DNA of 64,000 bases from Alterisphingorhabdus sp038748365 (GCA_038748365.1 JBCDIZ010000005.1:62001-126000); one strand, 5' to 3'. Positions 36,900 through 45,187 are shown, counted from the first letter of the stretch. The notes: generated from the letters alone by a model not told the origin. A program made the numbers and translations.

Positions 36900-37826
36900 A
36901 TGAAAAAAGTTTTTGGGCTTTTGCTGCCCATATTGCTCGGCTTTAGCGCTGCCTCTGCCAAAGACAGGGCGCCGCGCGAAATTACACTGAGCGGTGACTA
37001 TACTGTTTCCGGAAATGTCGTGCAGGATGAGGGTCAGCTTTTCCCGATGCAACTGGAGGTTGATGGTGCAACGCCAAGCCGTCCGGTACTCAACCAGGAT
37101 TTTGCCGAACGTGCAGATGTTGAAATCAGCCCTATCCGCGGTGTTGTTCTTGTTGGACCCGTCAAGCTTCAGGCAAATACGAAGATTCTGAAATATCGCA
37201 TCGCAGGATCAGAAAAGAGGCGTCGTGCATTATGGGCTGATCGCATTTATGCGCCGGATTCTGACGGTGGCATTGGGCCACTTGGCTTACCTCAGGAAAT
37301 TATCCATCTGCAGTGGCGCGAGGAGAAGCCAGGCGAACAGCTTTGCACGATGCAGTTGGAGACCAAGAGAGAAGCAGTTGCCGAGCTTCGAATTGACGGT
37401 AAGGCAATCAATGTGACCTTCACGCATAAACGCGGGCAGACGCTGTCATCTGCCGCAGCCGGGGCCGTCATTGCTGAACAATATGATGGCGAATTCACTG
37501 GGGAAAGAACGGAGGTGGAAATCGCCTTTGGCATTGAACGGCCAATACGCAAGATTGCCCTGCGTCAGCCGCTCAGTTTCTGTGATGTTACGCTTGATAG
37601 TTTCTATGTCCGCACTTCTGATTTCGGCGATGCATCGGATATTGTCGACGGAGATTTGCGTCGCGCCAATGCGGATAGCAGTGAAATTATTGTGATTGGC
37701 AAACAGGGTACAAAGGACAAGAACCGCTATTTCCTGACCGTCGGCCAGGATGATTTACAGCATTGCTCATCGGTGACCTATGACCAACGCCGCAAGGAGA
37801 TACGCCTGTCATGTCTGGCGGAGTGA
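36900..37826 (+). CDS. Secreted protein of unknown function
   Basis: A 308-residue protein with a signal peptide (MKKVFGLLLPILLGFSAASA). The rest is beta-rich and soluble with no recognised domain. Cys are few and late. It is divergent from the coiled-coil secreted protein gene, with 150 bp between, and convergent with the next secreted protein gene, 6 bp apart. GGGTAGT precedes the start. The family is unknown to me; a periplasmic or surface role is inferred only from the signal peptide. Confidence 0.72.
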   Translation: MKKVFGLLLPILLGFSAASAKDRAPREITLSGDYTVSGNVVQDEGQLFPMQLEVDGATPSRPVLNQDFAERADVEISPIRGVVLVGPVKLQANTKILKYRIAGSEKRRRALWADRIYAPDSDGGIGPLGLPQEIIHLQWREEKPGEQLCTMQLETKREAVAELRIDGKAINVTFTHKRGQTLSSAAAGAVIAEQYDGEFTGERTEVEIAFGIERPIRKIALRQPLSFCDVTLDSFYVRTSDFGDASDIVDGDLRRANADSSEIIVIGKQGTKDKNRYFLTVGQDDLQHCSSVTYDQRRKEIRLSCLAE

Positions 37827-37832
37827 CAGACT

Positions 37833-38420
37833 TTATCCCGCCTCATCCGATGCGCGTTTCACATAGGCTCCATCAAAAACAGTCGTCCATGTCTTCTCGC
37901 CATCGGTCGATTGTTCCCAATGTTGGCGCACTGAACCATCGTCATTGGGGGTCCAGGTGACGCGATTGACCGGTGATCCCGCAACGTAGCCGGGCCAGTT
38001 CTTATTGCTCAGCACCATCTCGCCGGCATCATTGACGCCGCCCTCGATATAGAGCGCATTGCCATCCACGCCCATCCAAGTCTGATGCCAGATATCGCGT
38101 GTAGCATCGTAAAAGCTCATGCTCATGCCAGTATAGCCGCCTTTGGTGCTATAGCTTTCGCGGACGACGCAGCCGCGATGCATGGGCTCGATGCGATTGA
38201 TCCCGGTTGGTGCGGATTGCCCGGCAGGGGTGACATCCCATTCGCCAAGCCAGAAATCAAAACCACGATGGGCGTCGGTTGAGCAGGGCGGGGGTGGTGT
38301 CGGTGTAGCGGCAGTGCTGTTTTGCTGCGCCAGTGCTGCGGTACTGGAATATAGCAACATAGCCCCGATAAAGGCCGAACTCGCCAGTGCTTTGCGAAAA
38401 TATATTGGTGATTTGCGCAT
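37833..38420 (-). CDS. Secreted DUF1579-like protein
   Basis: A 195-residue protein with a signal peptide ending in AALAQ, a Pro/Thr spacer and a beta-barrel-like domain opening with HRGFDFWLGEWDVTPAG and containing SMSFYDATRDIWHQTWMG. The FDFWLGEWDV motif is the hallmark of a widespread lipocalin-like family of unknown function. The start was taken at the ATG behind GGGGAG; the longer reading frame would begin in non-coding sequence. Confidence 0.83.
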   Translation of the reverse strand: MRKSPIYFRKALASSAFIGAMLLYSSTAALAQQNSTAATPTPPPPCSTDAHRGFDFWLGEWDVTPAGQSAPTGINRIEPMHRGCVVRESYSTKGGYTGMSMSFYDATRDIWHQTWMGVDGNALYIEGGVNDAGEMVLSNKNWPGYVAGSPVNRVTWTPNDDGSVRQHWEQSTDGEKTWTTVFDGAYVKRASDEAG

Positions 38421-38614
38421 TGTTTCTCCCCTTTTGATCCACCGTCGCGCGATCCTCTTAATCCACAAGCAGCTTTCGACCAGCCCTCTATGGATATATA
38501 CCAGCAGCATCGGGCGTTGCATTTTGCCGTGCCAATCGCCATTTCCTTACCCATCAGGGGATGGGCGCGTACCCGCGCTTGCCATCAGAACATTTATGGA
38601 ACATAAGGTCCAAC

Positions 38615-41599
38615 ATGCTGACCAAAATTTCCGTGCGCGGCGCGCGCGAGCATAACCTTCAGGGCGTGGATATTGATCTGCCGCGCGACAAGCTGATCGT
38701 CATCACCGGCCTGTCGGGCAGCGGCAAGTCGAGCCTTGCGTTCGATACTATCTATGCCGAGGGGCAGCGGCGTTATGTCGAGAGCCTGTCCGCCTATGCG
38801 CGCCAGTTCTTGGAGATGATGCAGAAGCCCGATGTCGAGCATATTGAGGGGCTGTCCCCGGCGATTTCGATCGAGCAGAAAACCACCAGCCGCAATCCTC
38901 GCTCCACCGTCGCCACCGTCACCGAGATTTATGACTATATGCGGCTGTTATGGGCGCGCGTCGGTGTGCCCTATTCGCCGGCGACCGGCGAGCCGATCAC
39001 CGCGCAGACGGTCAGCCAGATGGTCGATCGGGTCAAACAGCTGCCCGAAAAAACGCGGCTCTATCTGCTCGCGCCGGTGGTGCGCGGCCGCAAGGGCGAA
39101 TATCGCAAGGAGCTGAAAGAGTGGCAGAAAGCGGGCTTTACCCGCGTCCGCGTCGATGGCGAATTTTATGATATCGAGGAAGCGCCTACGCTCGACAAGA
39201 AATACAAGCATGACATTGAGGTGGTGGTCGACCGGCTGGTGGTGCGCAATGATGACAGCATGGACACGCGGCTGGCGGATAGTTTTGAGACGGCGCTGAA
39301 GCTGGCCGATGGGTTGGCTTATGTGGATTTGGCCGAGGGGACGGTGGCGGAGGCGATGGCCAATTCTCCCCTCCCGCTTGCGGGAGGGGCCGGGGGAGGG
39401 CCTGAATCCTCTAGCGTTGTGGGTGATAATCCCTCCCCTAGCCCCTCCCGCAAGCGGGAGGGGAATATGAAAGGCACCGGCGTCCCCGATAACCGCATCA
39501 TCTTCTCCGAGCGCTTCGCTTGCCCCGTCTCCGGCTTCACCATCGAGGAAATCGAACCGCGGCTATTCTCCTTCAATGCGCCGCAAGGCGCCTGCCCGGC
39601 CTGCGATGGTATTGGCGAGAAGCAATATTTTGACCCTGATCTTGTCGTCCCCAATCCGGAACTGACCCTCAAACAAGGTGCCATCGCGCCCTGGGCTAAG
39701 TCCAACCCGCCATCGCCCTATTATATGCAGGTGCTGACCAGCCTCGCCGACCATTTCGGCTTTGATCTTACGACGCCGTGGAAGGATATGGAGGAGCAGG
39801 ACAAGGACGTGATCCTCACCGGCACCGGCGGCCTGCCGGTAACGCTGACCTTCAAGGATGGCAAAAAGAGCTATCAGGTGAAGAAGCCGTTTGAGGGCGT
39901 GATCGGCAATCTCAATCGTCGCCTGTTGCAGACCGACAGCGCCTGGATGCGCGAGGAGCTGGCGAAATTCCAGACGGCGCAACCCTGCGAAGTGTGCCAT
40001 GGCGCGCGGCTCAAGCCCGAGGCGCTGGCGGTCAAGATCGCGGGTGAGGATATCTCCATCTCCACCCGGCGCAGCGTCGGCGATGCGCTTGCCTGGTTTG
40101 AGGTGCTGGAGGACAAGCTCACCGATCAGCAGAAACAGATCGCCAAGCCGATTCTCAAAGAGATTATCGAGCGGCTCGGCTTCCTCAACAATGTCGGCCT
40201 CGACTATCTCAATCTCGACCGCAAATCGGGCACGCTTTCGGGCGGCGAGAGCCAGCGCATCCGTCTCGCCAGCCAGATCGGCAGCGGCCTGTCGGGCGTG
40301 CTCTATGTGCTGGATGAGCCCAGCATCGGTCTGCACCAGCGCGACAATGACCGGCTGCTGGTAACACTCAAACGTCTGCGCGATCTCGGCAACACCGTTA
40401 TCGTCGTCGAGCATGATGAGGACGCCATCCGCCAGGCCGATTATATCGTCGATCTCGGCCCCGGCGCGGGTGTGCGCGGCGGGGCGGTGGTCGCGGAAGG
40501 CACGCTGAAACAGATCCTCAAATCGAAAAAATCGCTCACCGCCGATTATCTTACCGGGCGCAAGGAAATCGCCGTCCCGAAACAGCGGCGCACCGGCAAT
40601 GGCAAAAAGCTGACGGTGCACGGCGCGCGCGCCAACAATCTGCAAAATGTCACCGCCTCGGTGCCGCTCGGCACCTTTACCTGCGTCACCGGCGTGTCGG
40701 GCAGCGGCAAGTCCAGCTTCACCATCGACACGCTCTATGCCGGCGCGGCGCGGGTGCTCAATGGTGCGCGCATCATCGCGGGCAAGCATGACAAGATTAC
40801 CGGGCTAGAGCATTGCGACAAGGTGATCGATATCGACCAGTCGCCGATCGGCCGCACCCCGCGCTCCAACCCCGCGACATATACGGGCGCCTTCACTAAT
40901 ATCCGCGACTGGTTTGCCGGCCTGCCCGAGGCGCAGGCGCGCGGCTACAAGCCGGGGCGGTTCAGCTTCAACGTCAAGGGCGGCCGCTGCGAGGCGTGTC
41001 AGGGCGATGGCGTCATCAAGATCGAGATGCACTTCCTGCCCGATGTCTATGTCACCTGTGAGGAATGCGGCGGCAAGCGCTATAATCGCGAGACACTGGA
41101 GGTGAAATTCAAGGGCAAGAGCATCGCCGATGTGCTCGACATGACGGTCGAGGACGCGGTCAGCTTCTTCAAGGCGGTGCCGCCGATCCGCGACAAGATG
41201 GCGATGCTGAACGAGGTTGGCCTCGGCTATGTCAAGGTCGGCCAGCAGGCGACAACGCTCTCGGGCGGCGAGGCGCAGCGGGTGAAGCTCGCCAAGGAAC
41301 TCTCCAAACGCTCAACCGGCAAGACGCTCTATATCCTCGACGAGCCAACCACCGGCCTGCACTTCGAGGATGTGCGCAAGCTGCTCGAAGTGCTGCACCG
41401 ACTGGTAGAACAGGGCAACAGCGTGGTGGTGATCGAGCATAATCTCGACGTGATCAAAACAGCGGACTGGGTGATTGACCTGGGGCCGGAAGGCGGCGTG
41501 AAAGGCGGGCAGGTTGTGGCTGAGGGGACGCCGGAGGATGTTGCTGAGGTGAAGGGGTCGTTTACGGGGCAGTATTTGAAGGGGATGTTGGTGAAGTGA
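38615..41599 (+). CDS. uvrA: Excinuclease ABC subunit A, with in-frame repeat insertion
   Basis: Damage-recognition ATPase of nucleotide excision repair, partner of UvrB. It has 994 residues. First Walker A is GLSGSGKSSLAFDT near residue 34; zinc modules are CPVSGFTI...CPACDG, CEVCHGARL and CEACQGDG...CEECGG; ABC signatures LSGGESQRIRLA and LSGGEAQRVKLA are both present; second Walker A is GVSGSGKSSFTIDT. Residues about 252-283 come from a palindromic repeat pair (39368-39463, 96 bp, in frame) lying in a variable loop before the DNRIIFSERF segment, so function is probably kept. Its TGA overlaps the GTG of the next gene. Confidence 0.96.
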   Translation: MLTKISVRGAREHNLQGVDIDLPRDKLIVITGLSGSGKSSLAFDTIYAEGQRRYVESLSAYARQFLEMMQKPDVEHIEGLSPAISIEQKTTSRNPRSTVATVTEIYDYMRLLWARVGVPYSPATGEPITAQTVSQMVDRVKQLPEKTRLYLLAPVVRGRKGEYRKELKEWQKAGFTRVRVDGEFYDIEEAPTLDKKYKHDIEVVVDRLVVRNDDSMDTRLADSFETALKLADGLAYVDLAEGTVAEAMANSPLPLAGGAGGGPESSSVVGDNPSPSPSRKREGNMKGTGVPDNRIIFSERFACPVSGFTIEEIEPRLFSFNAPQGACPACDGIGEKQYFDPDLVVPNPELTLKQGAIAPWAKSNPPSPYYMQVLTSLADHFGFDLTTPWKDMEEQDKDVILTGTGGLPVTLTFKDGKKSYQVKKPFEGVIGNLNRRLLQTDSAWMREELAKFQTAQPCEVCHGARLKPEALAVKIAGEDISISTRRSVGDALAWFEVLEDKLTDQQKQIAKPILKEIIERLGFLNNVGLDYLNLDRKSGTLSGGESQRIRLASQIGSGLSGVLYVLDEPSIGLHQRDNDRLLVTLKRLRDLGNTVIVVEHDEDAIRQADYIVDLGPGAGVRGGAVVAEGTLKQILKSKKSLTADYLTGRKEIAVPKQRRTGNGKKLTVHGARANNLQNVTASVPLGTFTCVTGVSGSGKSSFTIDTLYAGAARVLNGARIIAGKHDKITGLEHCDKVIDIDQSPIGRTPRSNPATYTGAFTNIRDWFAGLPEAQARGYKPGRFSFNVKGGRCEACQGDGVIKIEMHFLPDVYVTCEECGGKRYNRETLEVKFKGKSIADVLDMTVEDAVSFFKAVPPIRDKMAMLNEVGLGYVKVGQQATTLSGGEAQRVKLAKELSKRSTGKTLYILDEPTTGLHFEDVRKLLEVLHRLVEQGNSVVVIEHNLDVIKTADWVIDLGPEGGVKGGQVVAEGTPEDVAEVKGSFTGQYLKGMLVK
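39368..39463. repeat. REPIN-like palindrome pair inside uvrA
   Basis: Two hairpins of 22 bases (CCCCTCCCGC-TT-GCGGGAGGGG at 39368-39389 and its inverted partner at 39442-39463) flank a 52-base spacer. The outer G-rich stretches are also in inverted orientation. Length is 96 bases, exactly 32 codons, so the uvrA frame is kept. The same unit occurs at 57392-57489 and as single hairpins at 44827-44848. Confidence 0.88.
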
Positions 41600-42150
41600 G
41601 CGATTTTAGGCCTGCTTTTGAGGCTGGTTTGCAAGTGCTGGCCGCGATTAGCAAGGCCATGGATGACAAAGGGTTTCGACCTCCTGTGCTGGTTGGTGGT
41701 GCGGCAGTTGAATTATTCACCGTTAGTGAGATCGCCACAGGAGATTTTGATCTTGTCACTGCACGGCAGGATGTATTGGAACCGATAATGCAGACGCACG
41801 GCTTTACCAAACCGCATGGCCTTGGTGTGAATACCAGAGGCTGGGTGCATCCCGAGTTAGGTCTGGGTTTTGAGGTTGTTGGTACTTCACTGTTGGATGG
41901 AGCGGCAGATCAGAATTATATCCGTATCATTGAAGTGGGGTCATCGCAGCACGTGGCTATCATTGGCCCTGAAGACTTGATTGCCGATCGCATGGGACAA
42001 TATGCATCTGGAACCGCTCCAGAGATGCTAGAACAGGCAATATTTCTGTTTACCCTTTCCAAAGACCTTGATCGTAATTATATGGAAGAAAGAATTAGGC
42101 ACGAAACAGCAGGAAAATATGGCGTTTCAGACGTTGAAGACACGCAATAG
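41596..42150 (+). CDS. Nucleotidyltransferase-fold protein, possible toxin or defence component
   Basis: A 184-residue protein with a minimal polymerase-beta-type nucleotidyltransferase core: the GG motif VLVGGAAVELFTVSE at about residues 30-44, the paired acidic residues GDFDLVTA at about 49-56, and a possible third carboxylate in GLGFEVVG. A later IIGPEDLIADRMGQYASG helix resembles the substrate-side helix of AbiEii/MNT-type enzymes. The start GTG overlaps the uvrA TGA, and a 60-residue partner overlaps its 3' end. The pair is enclosed by uvrA and a second copy of the uvrA 3' end. Toxin-antitoxin function is inferred from organisation only. Confidence 0.72.
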   Translation: MSDFRPAFEAGLQVLAAISKAMDDKGFRPPVLVGGAAVELFTVSEIATGDFDLVTARQDVLEPIMQTHGFTKPHGLGVNTRGWVHPELGLGFEVVGTSLLDGAADQNYIRIIEVGSSQHVAIIGPEDLIADRMGQYASGTAPEMLEQAIFLFTLSKDLDRNYMEERIRHETAGKYGVSDVEDTQ

Positions 42151-42301
42151 CACTATATCGCTCGACGATGTTGGGCGTAATGCTGCGCGCCTTAAGACTG
42201 CACTGCCTGATTGTGAACTGCCCCGCAATTCCGGCAAGCGTCGTACGGCTAGCAAAAAGGCGCTGCTTAAAGCTATCGAACAAACCGGCGCACGCTGGTA
42301 A
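42119..42301 (+). CDS. Small basic partner of the nucleotidyltransferase
   Basis: Sixty residues, starting at an ATG behind AGGA and overlapping the upstream nucleotidyltransferase gene by 32 bases in another frame. The sequence includes STISLDDVGRNAARLKTALP and a Lys/Arg-rich stretch GKRRTASKKALLKAIEQTG, and ends with RW. No family was recognised. Its size, basic character and overlap fit an antitoxin or accessory subunit. It could be a chance frame, but composition and the overlapping start argue for a real gene. Confidence 0.55.
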   Translation: MAFQTLKTRNSTISLDDVGRNAARLKTALPDCELPRNSGKRRTASKKALLKAIEQTGARW

Positions 42302-42317
42302 CTCTACTAATAACTTT

Positions 42318-42576
42318 GTAACCGACCACCGGCCTGCGTTTCGAAGATGTGCGCAAGCTATTGGAGGTACTGCACCGGCTGGTGGAACAGGGCAATAGCG
42401 TGGTGGTGATCGAGCATAATCTCGACGTGATCAAAACCGCGGACTGGGTGATTGATCTCGGACCGGAAGGCGGGGTGAAAGGCGGCGAGGTGGTGGCCGA
42501 GGGGACGCCTGAGGATGTTGCGCAGGTGAATGGGAGCTTTACCGGGCAGTATTTGAAGGGGATGTTGGCGAAATAA
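42318..42576 (+). pseudogene. Second, diverged copy of the uvrA 3' end
   Basis: Beginning at CGACCACCGGCCTGC, the sequence repeats the last ~255 bp of uvrA through its stop (TTGLRFEDVRKLLEVLHRL to GQYLKGMLAK). Counting by eye, about 30 of 255 bases differ, mostly at third codon positions, so the copy seems to come from a related strain or species, not a fresh local duplication. It has no start or upstream uvrA part and cannot make UvrA. It marks the right edge of the inserted nucleotidyltransferase pair. Confidence 0.9.
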
Positions 42577-42578
42577 CC

Positions 42579-42670
42579 TCCCCTCCCTTGAGGGAGGGGA
42601 TTGAGGGGAGGGTGTGCGACGCTGATGGCTTGGTACACCCCCACCCAACCTCTCCCTCAAGGGGGAGGAG
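42579..42670. repeat. REPIN-like palindrome pair
   Basis: Hairpin CCCCTCCCTTGAGGGAGGGG near 42580-42599 and an inverted relative (CTCCCTCAAGGGGGAG) near 42651-42666, with a 50-base spacer. It starts directly behind the stop of the duplicated uvrA tail. Confidence 0.78.
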
Positions 42671-42736
42671 AATTTGGGGGCGAGAGATAGCCTGACCGCC
42701 GAAGCCTTGGCGAAGGCGGATGGTGAGTAAGAGTAT

Positions 42737-42758
42737 CCTCCCCATTCATGGGGAGGGG
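42737..42758. repeat. Single REP-like hairpin
   Basis: CCTCCCCATTCATGGGGAGG is followed by a G-rich flank, the same general design as the other REP elements. It lies in the gene-free stretch 42577-42995. Confidence 0.6.
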
Positions 42759-42847
42759 GACCGCCGAGGGTGTTGGAGGGGGCCAGCAGTTTGCTGGGAT
42801 GGTCGCCAGACCGTGCTCAGATGCATGCTATCACCAAGTCAAATGTT

Positions 42848-42890
42848 TCACGCGAAGAACGCGAAGAACGCGAAGATTTTTAAGGGTGAG
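42848..42890. repeat. GTTTCACGCGAAG-type short repeat, inverted partner near 45024-45066
   Basis: TTTCACGCGAAGAACGCGAA and the following bases (a nine-base GAACGCGAA-like unit in tandem, ending GAAGATTTTTAAGG) recur in inverted orientation near 45024-45066. The two copies bracket the DUF4062-like gene and the repeat tract. Whether they mobilised that segment is unknown. Confidence 0.55.
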
Positions 42891-42951
42891 AATGTTTTTG
42901 GAAAATAAATAGTATATATCGCAGCTATTCTGCATGGTGCTAAATTATTAT

Positions 42952-42975
42952 TTGAATAATATTTAAAATATTCAA
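42952..42975. promoter_or_regulatory. AT-rich inverted repeat upstream of the DUF4062-like gene
   Basis: TTGAATAATATT is followed by TAAAATATTCAA, a nearly perfect 24-base dyad, 20 bases before the ATG at 42996. It could be an operator or simply AT-rich promoter DNA. Confidence 0.35.
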
Positions 42976-42995
42976 TTTAATGCAAGGAATTTTTC

Positions 42996-44174
42996 ATGGC
43001 TTATAACGCTTTAGTCATTAGGATATTTCTATCCTTCCCAAGCGATTTGGAAGCAGAACAAGAGCGTTGCAAGCAATTGGTATCAGAGTGGAATGCTATT
43101 AATGGCTACAGACTTGGCCGATATATAGAGTTGCTGACGTGGAAGGATGTCGTAGCACCACAATTCTCTGACCGGCCGCAAAATGTAATCAACAAATCAA
43201 TCGGGGAAGATTACGACTGGTATATCGGGATGATGTGGGGCCGATTTGGTGCTCCGACAGGTACCCACGATTCAGGGACAGCAGAAGAGTTTGATAATGC
43301 TTTATCAAAATATAGGGCAGGAAGCCTACTAAACCTGAGTTTTCTTTTCAAAACTACTGCAATTCCAATTAATAATATCGATACAGAGCAGATAGAAAAA
43401 ATAAATAATTTCAAAAAGATACTATCTGAAAAGGGTGGATTGTACGGCGAATTCGACTCAATGGAACAATTCGAAATTACATTTAGGAAAATATTGAACG
43501 AAATTGAGTCTGTGAAGTTAGAAGAATGGGCTCTGGAGCATACTTCAGAGTTAGATAGTCCGAATAATACATCTAATGAAGGGTGCGTTGGTAACAACGA
43601 AAATTTGTCTGACCTGAGTTTAGACTCAGACATAGGACTATTTGAGATTGCCGAAAAGCTTCAAGATTTGCTTAGAGAGCCGACTGAATTCTTAAATGAG
43701 TGGGGTGAGGTAACTAATAATACCAGTGAAGAGATTATATCAATATCTGACAGTATAAATAGGGCGGTTTCAGTTGAGCCAGATAATCAAAAACTGATAC
43801 GGTCATTAATTGATAAAACTTGTAGTGTCATGGATAAGGCATCTGAGTTTTCTGAAAATAATGTACATAGGTATTCTAATAATTCAGAAGAGATAGGGTA
43901 TTTAACGATAATGCTATCTGATATTATTGGTGATTTTTCTGGTGATGGTGAGGACAAAAATATTATTATATCTGCTATTCAATCAAACTTGAATTCTATG
44001 TTTGACTTTAAAAATTCTGTATTAAGTCTCAATAAAACTATTATGGAATTGCCAAGACTAACCACAAGGTTCAACAAGTCTCGAAAAAGGCAGGTGAGTA
44101 TTAATGATGAGATAGCTAGGGAAATAGATGTTTATATCAATGCGTTCAAAACAGCTCTCAATGGGCATAGCTAA
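42996..44174 (+). CDS. DUF4062-like protein, possible defence gene
   Basis: A 392-residue protein. Residues 5-105 resemble DUF4062: VIRIFLSFPSDLEAEQERC, WKDVVAPQFSDRPQNVIN, DWYIGMMWGRFGAPTGTHDS and GTAEEFDNAL, a TIR/SLOG-like fold often placed at the N-terminus of bacterial NLR-like or STAND defence proteins. Here no NTPase follows; the rest is an acidic, helix-rich, Asn/Ser-rich segment. The gene is strikingly AT-rich against its neighbours and is flanked by REP and other repeats, so horizontal acquisition is likely. AAGGAA precedes the ATG. Confidence 0.75.
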   Translation: MAYNALVIRIFLSFPSDLEAEQERCKQLVSEWNAINGYRLGRYIELLTWKDVVAPQFSDRPQNVINKSIGEDYDWYIGMMWGRFGAPTGTHDSGTAEEFDNALSKYRAGSLLNLSFLFKTTAIPINNIDTEQIEKINNFKKILSEKGGLYGEFDSMEQFEITFRKILNEIESVKLEEWALEHTSELDSPNNTSNEGCVGNNENLSDLSLDSDIGLFEIAEKLQDLLREPTEFLNEWGEVTNNTSEEIISISDSINRAVSVEPDNQKLIRSLIDKTCSVMDKASEFSENNVHRYSNNSEEIGYLTIMLSDIIGDFSGDGEDKNIIISAIQSNLNSMFDFKNSVLSLNKTIMELPRLTTRFNKSRKRQVSINDEIAREIDVYINAFKTALNGHS

Positions 44175-44431
44175 CGCGAGATGTTTCGCTGCTGCGATCA
44201 ACACTACACATTGCATGTCCTACACCCCCAATCCCTGATATTCTCGCCCCGGCTCTTTCATACTGTTGATCCGGTGCTGCGATTTTTCCGCCTTTGGGGG
44301 CAAAACTGTCACCCTGCGCTCTCACCGCGTGGCTTTGTGTTTATCCATTGTTTTCCAGTATGATAGCGATGTTGGACAGGCCTGATCCGGCCAAAAACCA
44401 TGGGTGACAGACTGTCACTTGTGTCACTTAG

Positions 44432-44697
44432 GAGCGTGTCCTGGAGGGCGGGATACGTTGTCATCGCGTCAGGAGGTGTGCTGGGATAGGAGCGGCGTGC
44501 AGGACGGGCTGGTTGCCCATGCAAGCGACGTGACGACGCCAGCGCGCCTCCTGACACGACCCTGCGGGGCGGGCCGATTTTGGCCCAGTGCTTCGTTGCT
44601 CGTCAGTCACTATGCTATGGCATGGCTCCTTCCTCGCGCCTCGCTCTGGGCCAAAATCGGCTCCGTGCCAACGCATCCCGCCCTTCAGGACACGCTC
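44432..44697. mobile_element. Foldback/MITE-like element with nested inverted repeats
   Basis: Ends form an imperfect 29-base inverted repeat (44432-44460, beginning GAGCGTGTCCTGGAGGG, against 44669-44697; two mismatches by eye). Inside lies a perfect 15-base inverted pair CCGATTTTGGCCCAG (44574-44588 and 44646-44660) and a weaker TCAGGAGG pair. There is no transposase frame; it resembles a non-autonomous transposon or a structured-RNA element. Target-site duplications were not identified. Confidence 0.65.
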
Positions 44698-44826
44698 TGT
44701 GTTGGATGTTCGCGCGGAGGCGCGGAGGGGGAGGCAGGGCGGCGAACGACCTGCCTCACAGGTGTGAACTTTGCGAACTTAGAGGCACGACCTCTTCGCG
44801 GCTTAGCGTCTTTGCGTGAAACTATT

Positions 44827-44848
44827 CCCCTCCCGCATGCGGGAGGGG
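44827..44848. repeat. Single REP-like hairpin
   Basis: CCCCTCCCGC-AT-GCGGGAGGGG followed by TTAGGGGAGGGC, the same family as the hairpins inside uvrA and before recJ. Confidence 0.78.
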
Positions 44849-44869
44849 TTAGGGGAGGGCCCGACCTAG

Positions 44870-44958
44870 TGGTGCTGCGCAAGTGGCATACCCCACCCCG
44901 CTGCGACTAAGGGCCTGACGGCCCCAAGTCTCGCTGCCCCTCCCTCAAGGGGAGGGGA
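44870..44958. repeat. Direct repeat copy A ending in a REP-like hairpin
   Basis: Shares CTGCGCAAGTGG, CCCGCTGCGACTAA and CCAAGTCTCGCTGCCCCTCC with 45089-45187. It ends in the hairpin CCCCTCCCTCAAGGGGAGGG. Confidence 0.68.
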
Positions 44959-45088
44959 GAGGTTGGTGTAAGTGGCGAGCGGCCTCTCGACTTCGCTCGA
45001 GGCGAACGGGGGGTGCGCGGCGTTCTTTGCGTGCTTGAAAATCTTCGCGTCCTTCGCGTGAAACCGAGATAGGAGACGGCGCTTTCCG

Positions 45089-45187
45089 CTGGCGCTGCGC
45101 AAGTGGTTTCTCCCTACCCGCTGCGACTAACCGCCTTCGCTGAAGCTTTGGCGCCAAGTCTCGCTGCCCCTCCCTCATGGGGAGGGA
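45089..45187. repeat. Direct repeat copy B ending in a REP-like hairpin
   Basis: Second copy of the 44870-44958 unit, with a different middle part and the terminal hairpin TCCCTCATGGGGAGGGA. The intervening ~130 bases hold a CTTCGCGTGAAACC-type repeat. Confidence 0.65.

Noticed and set aside
39319..39705. Long minus-strand frames inside uvrA
   Set aside because: They are shadows of a strongly coding, GC-rich gene on the plus strand and carry no family motif.
42720..42908. A 62-codon plus-strand frame between the duplicated uvrA tail and the DUF4062-like gene
   Set aside because: It is made of REP and tandem GAACGCGAA-type repeats; no protein signal.
44404..44910. A 168-codon plus-strand frame in the repeat tract
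   Set aside because: It spans a foldback element and a REP hairpin; the apparent protein is repeat DNA translated.
42579..45187. CRISPR array from the regularly recurring C/G-rich palindromes
   Set aside because: Spacing is irregular, repeats vary in sequence and orientation, and no cas gene is present; REP/REPIN is the better explanation.
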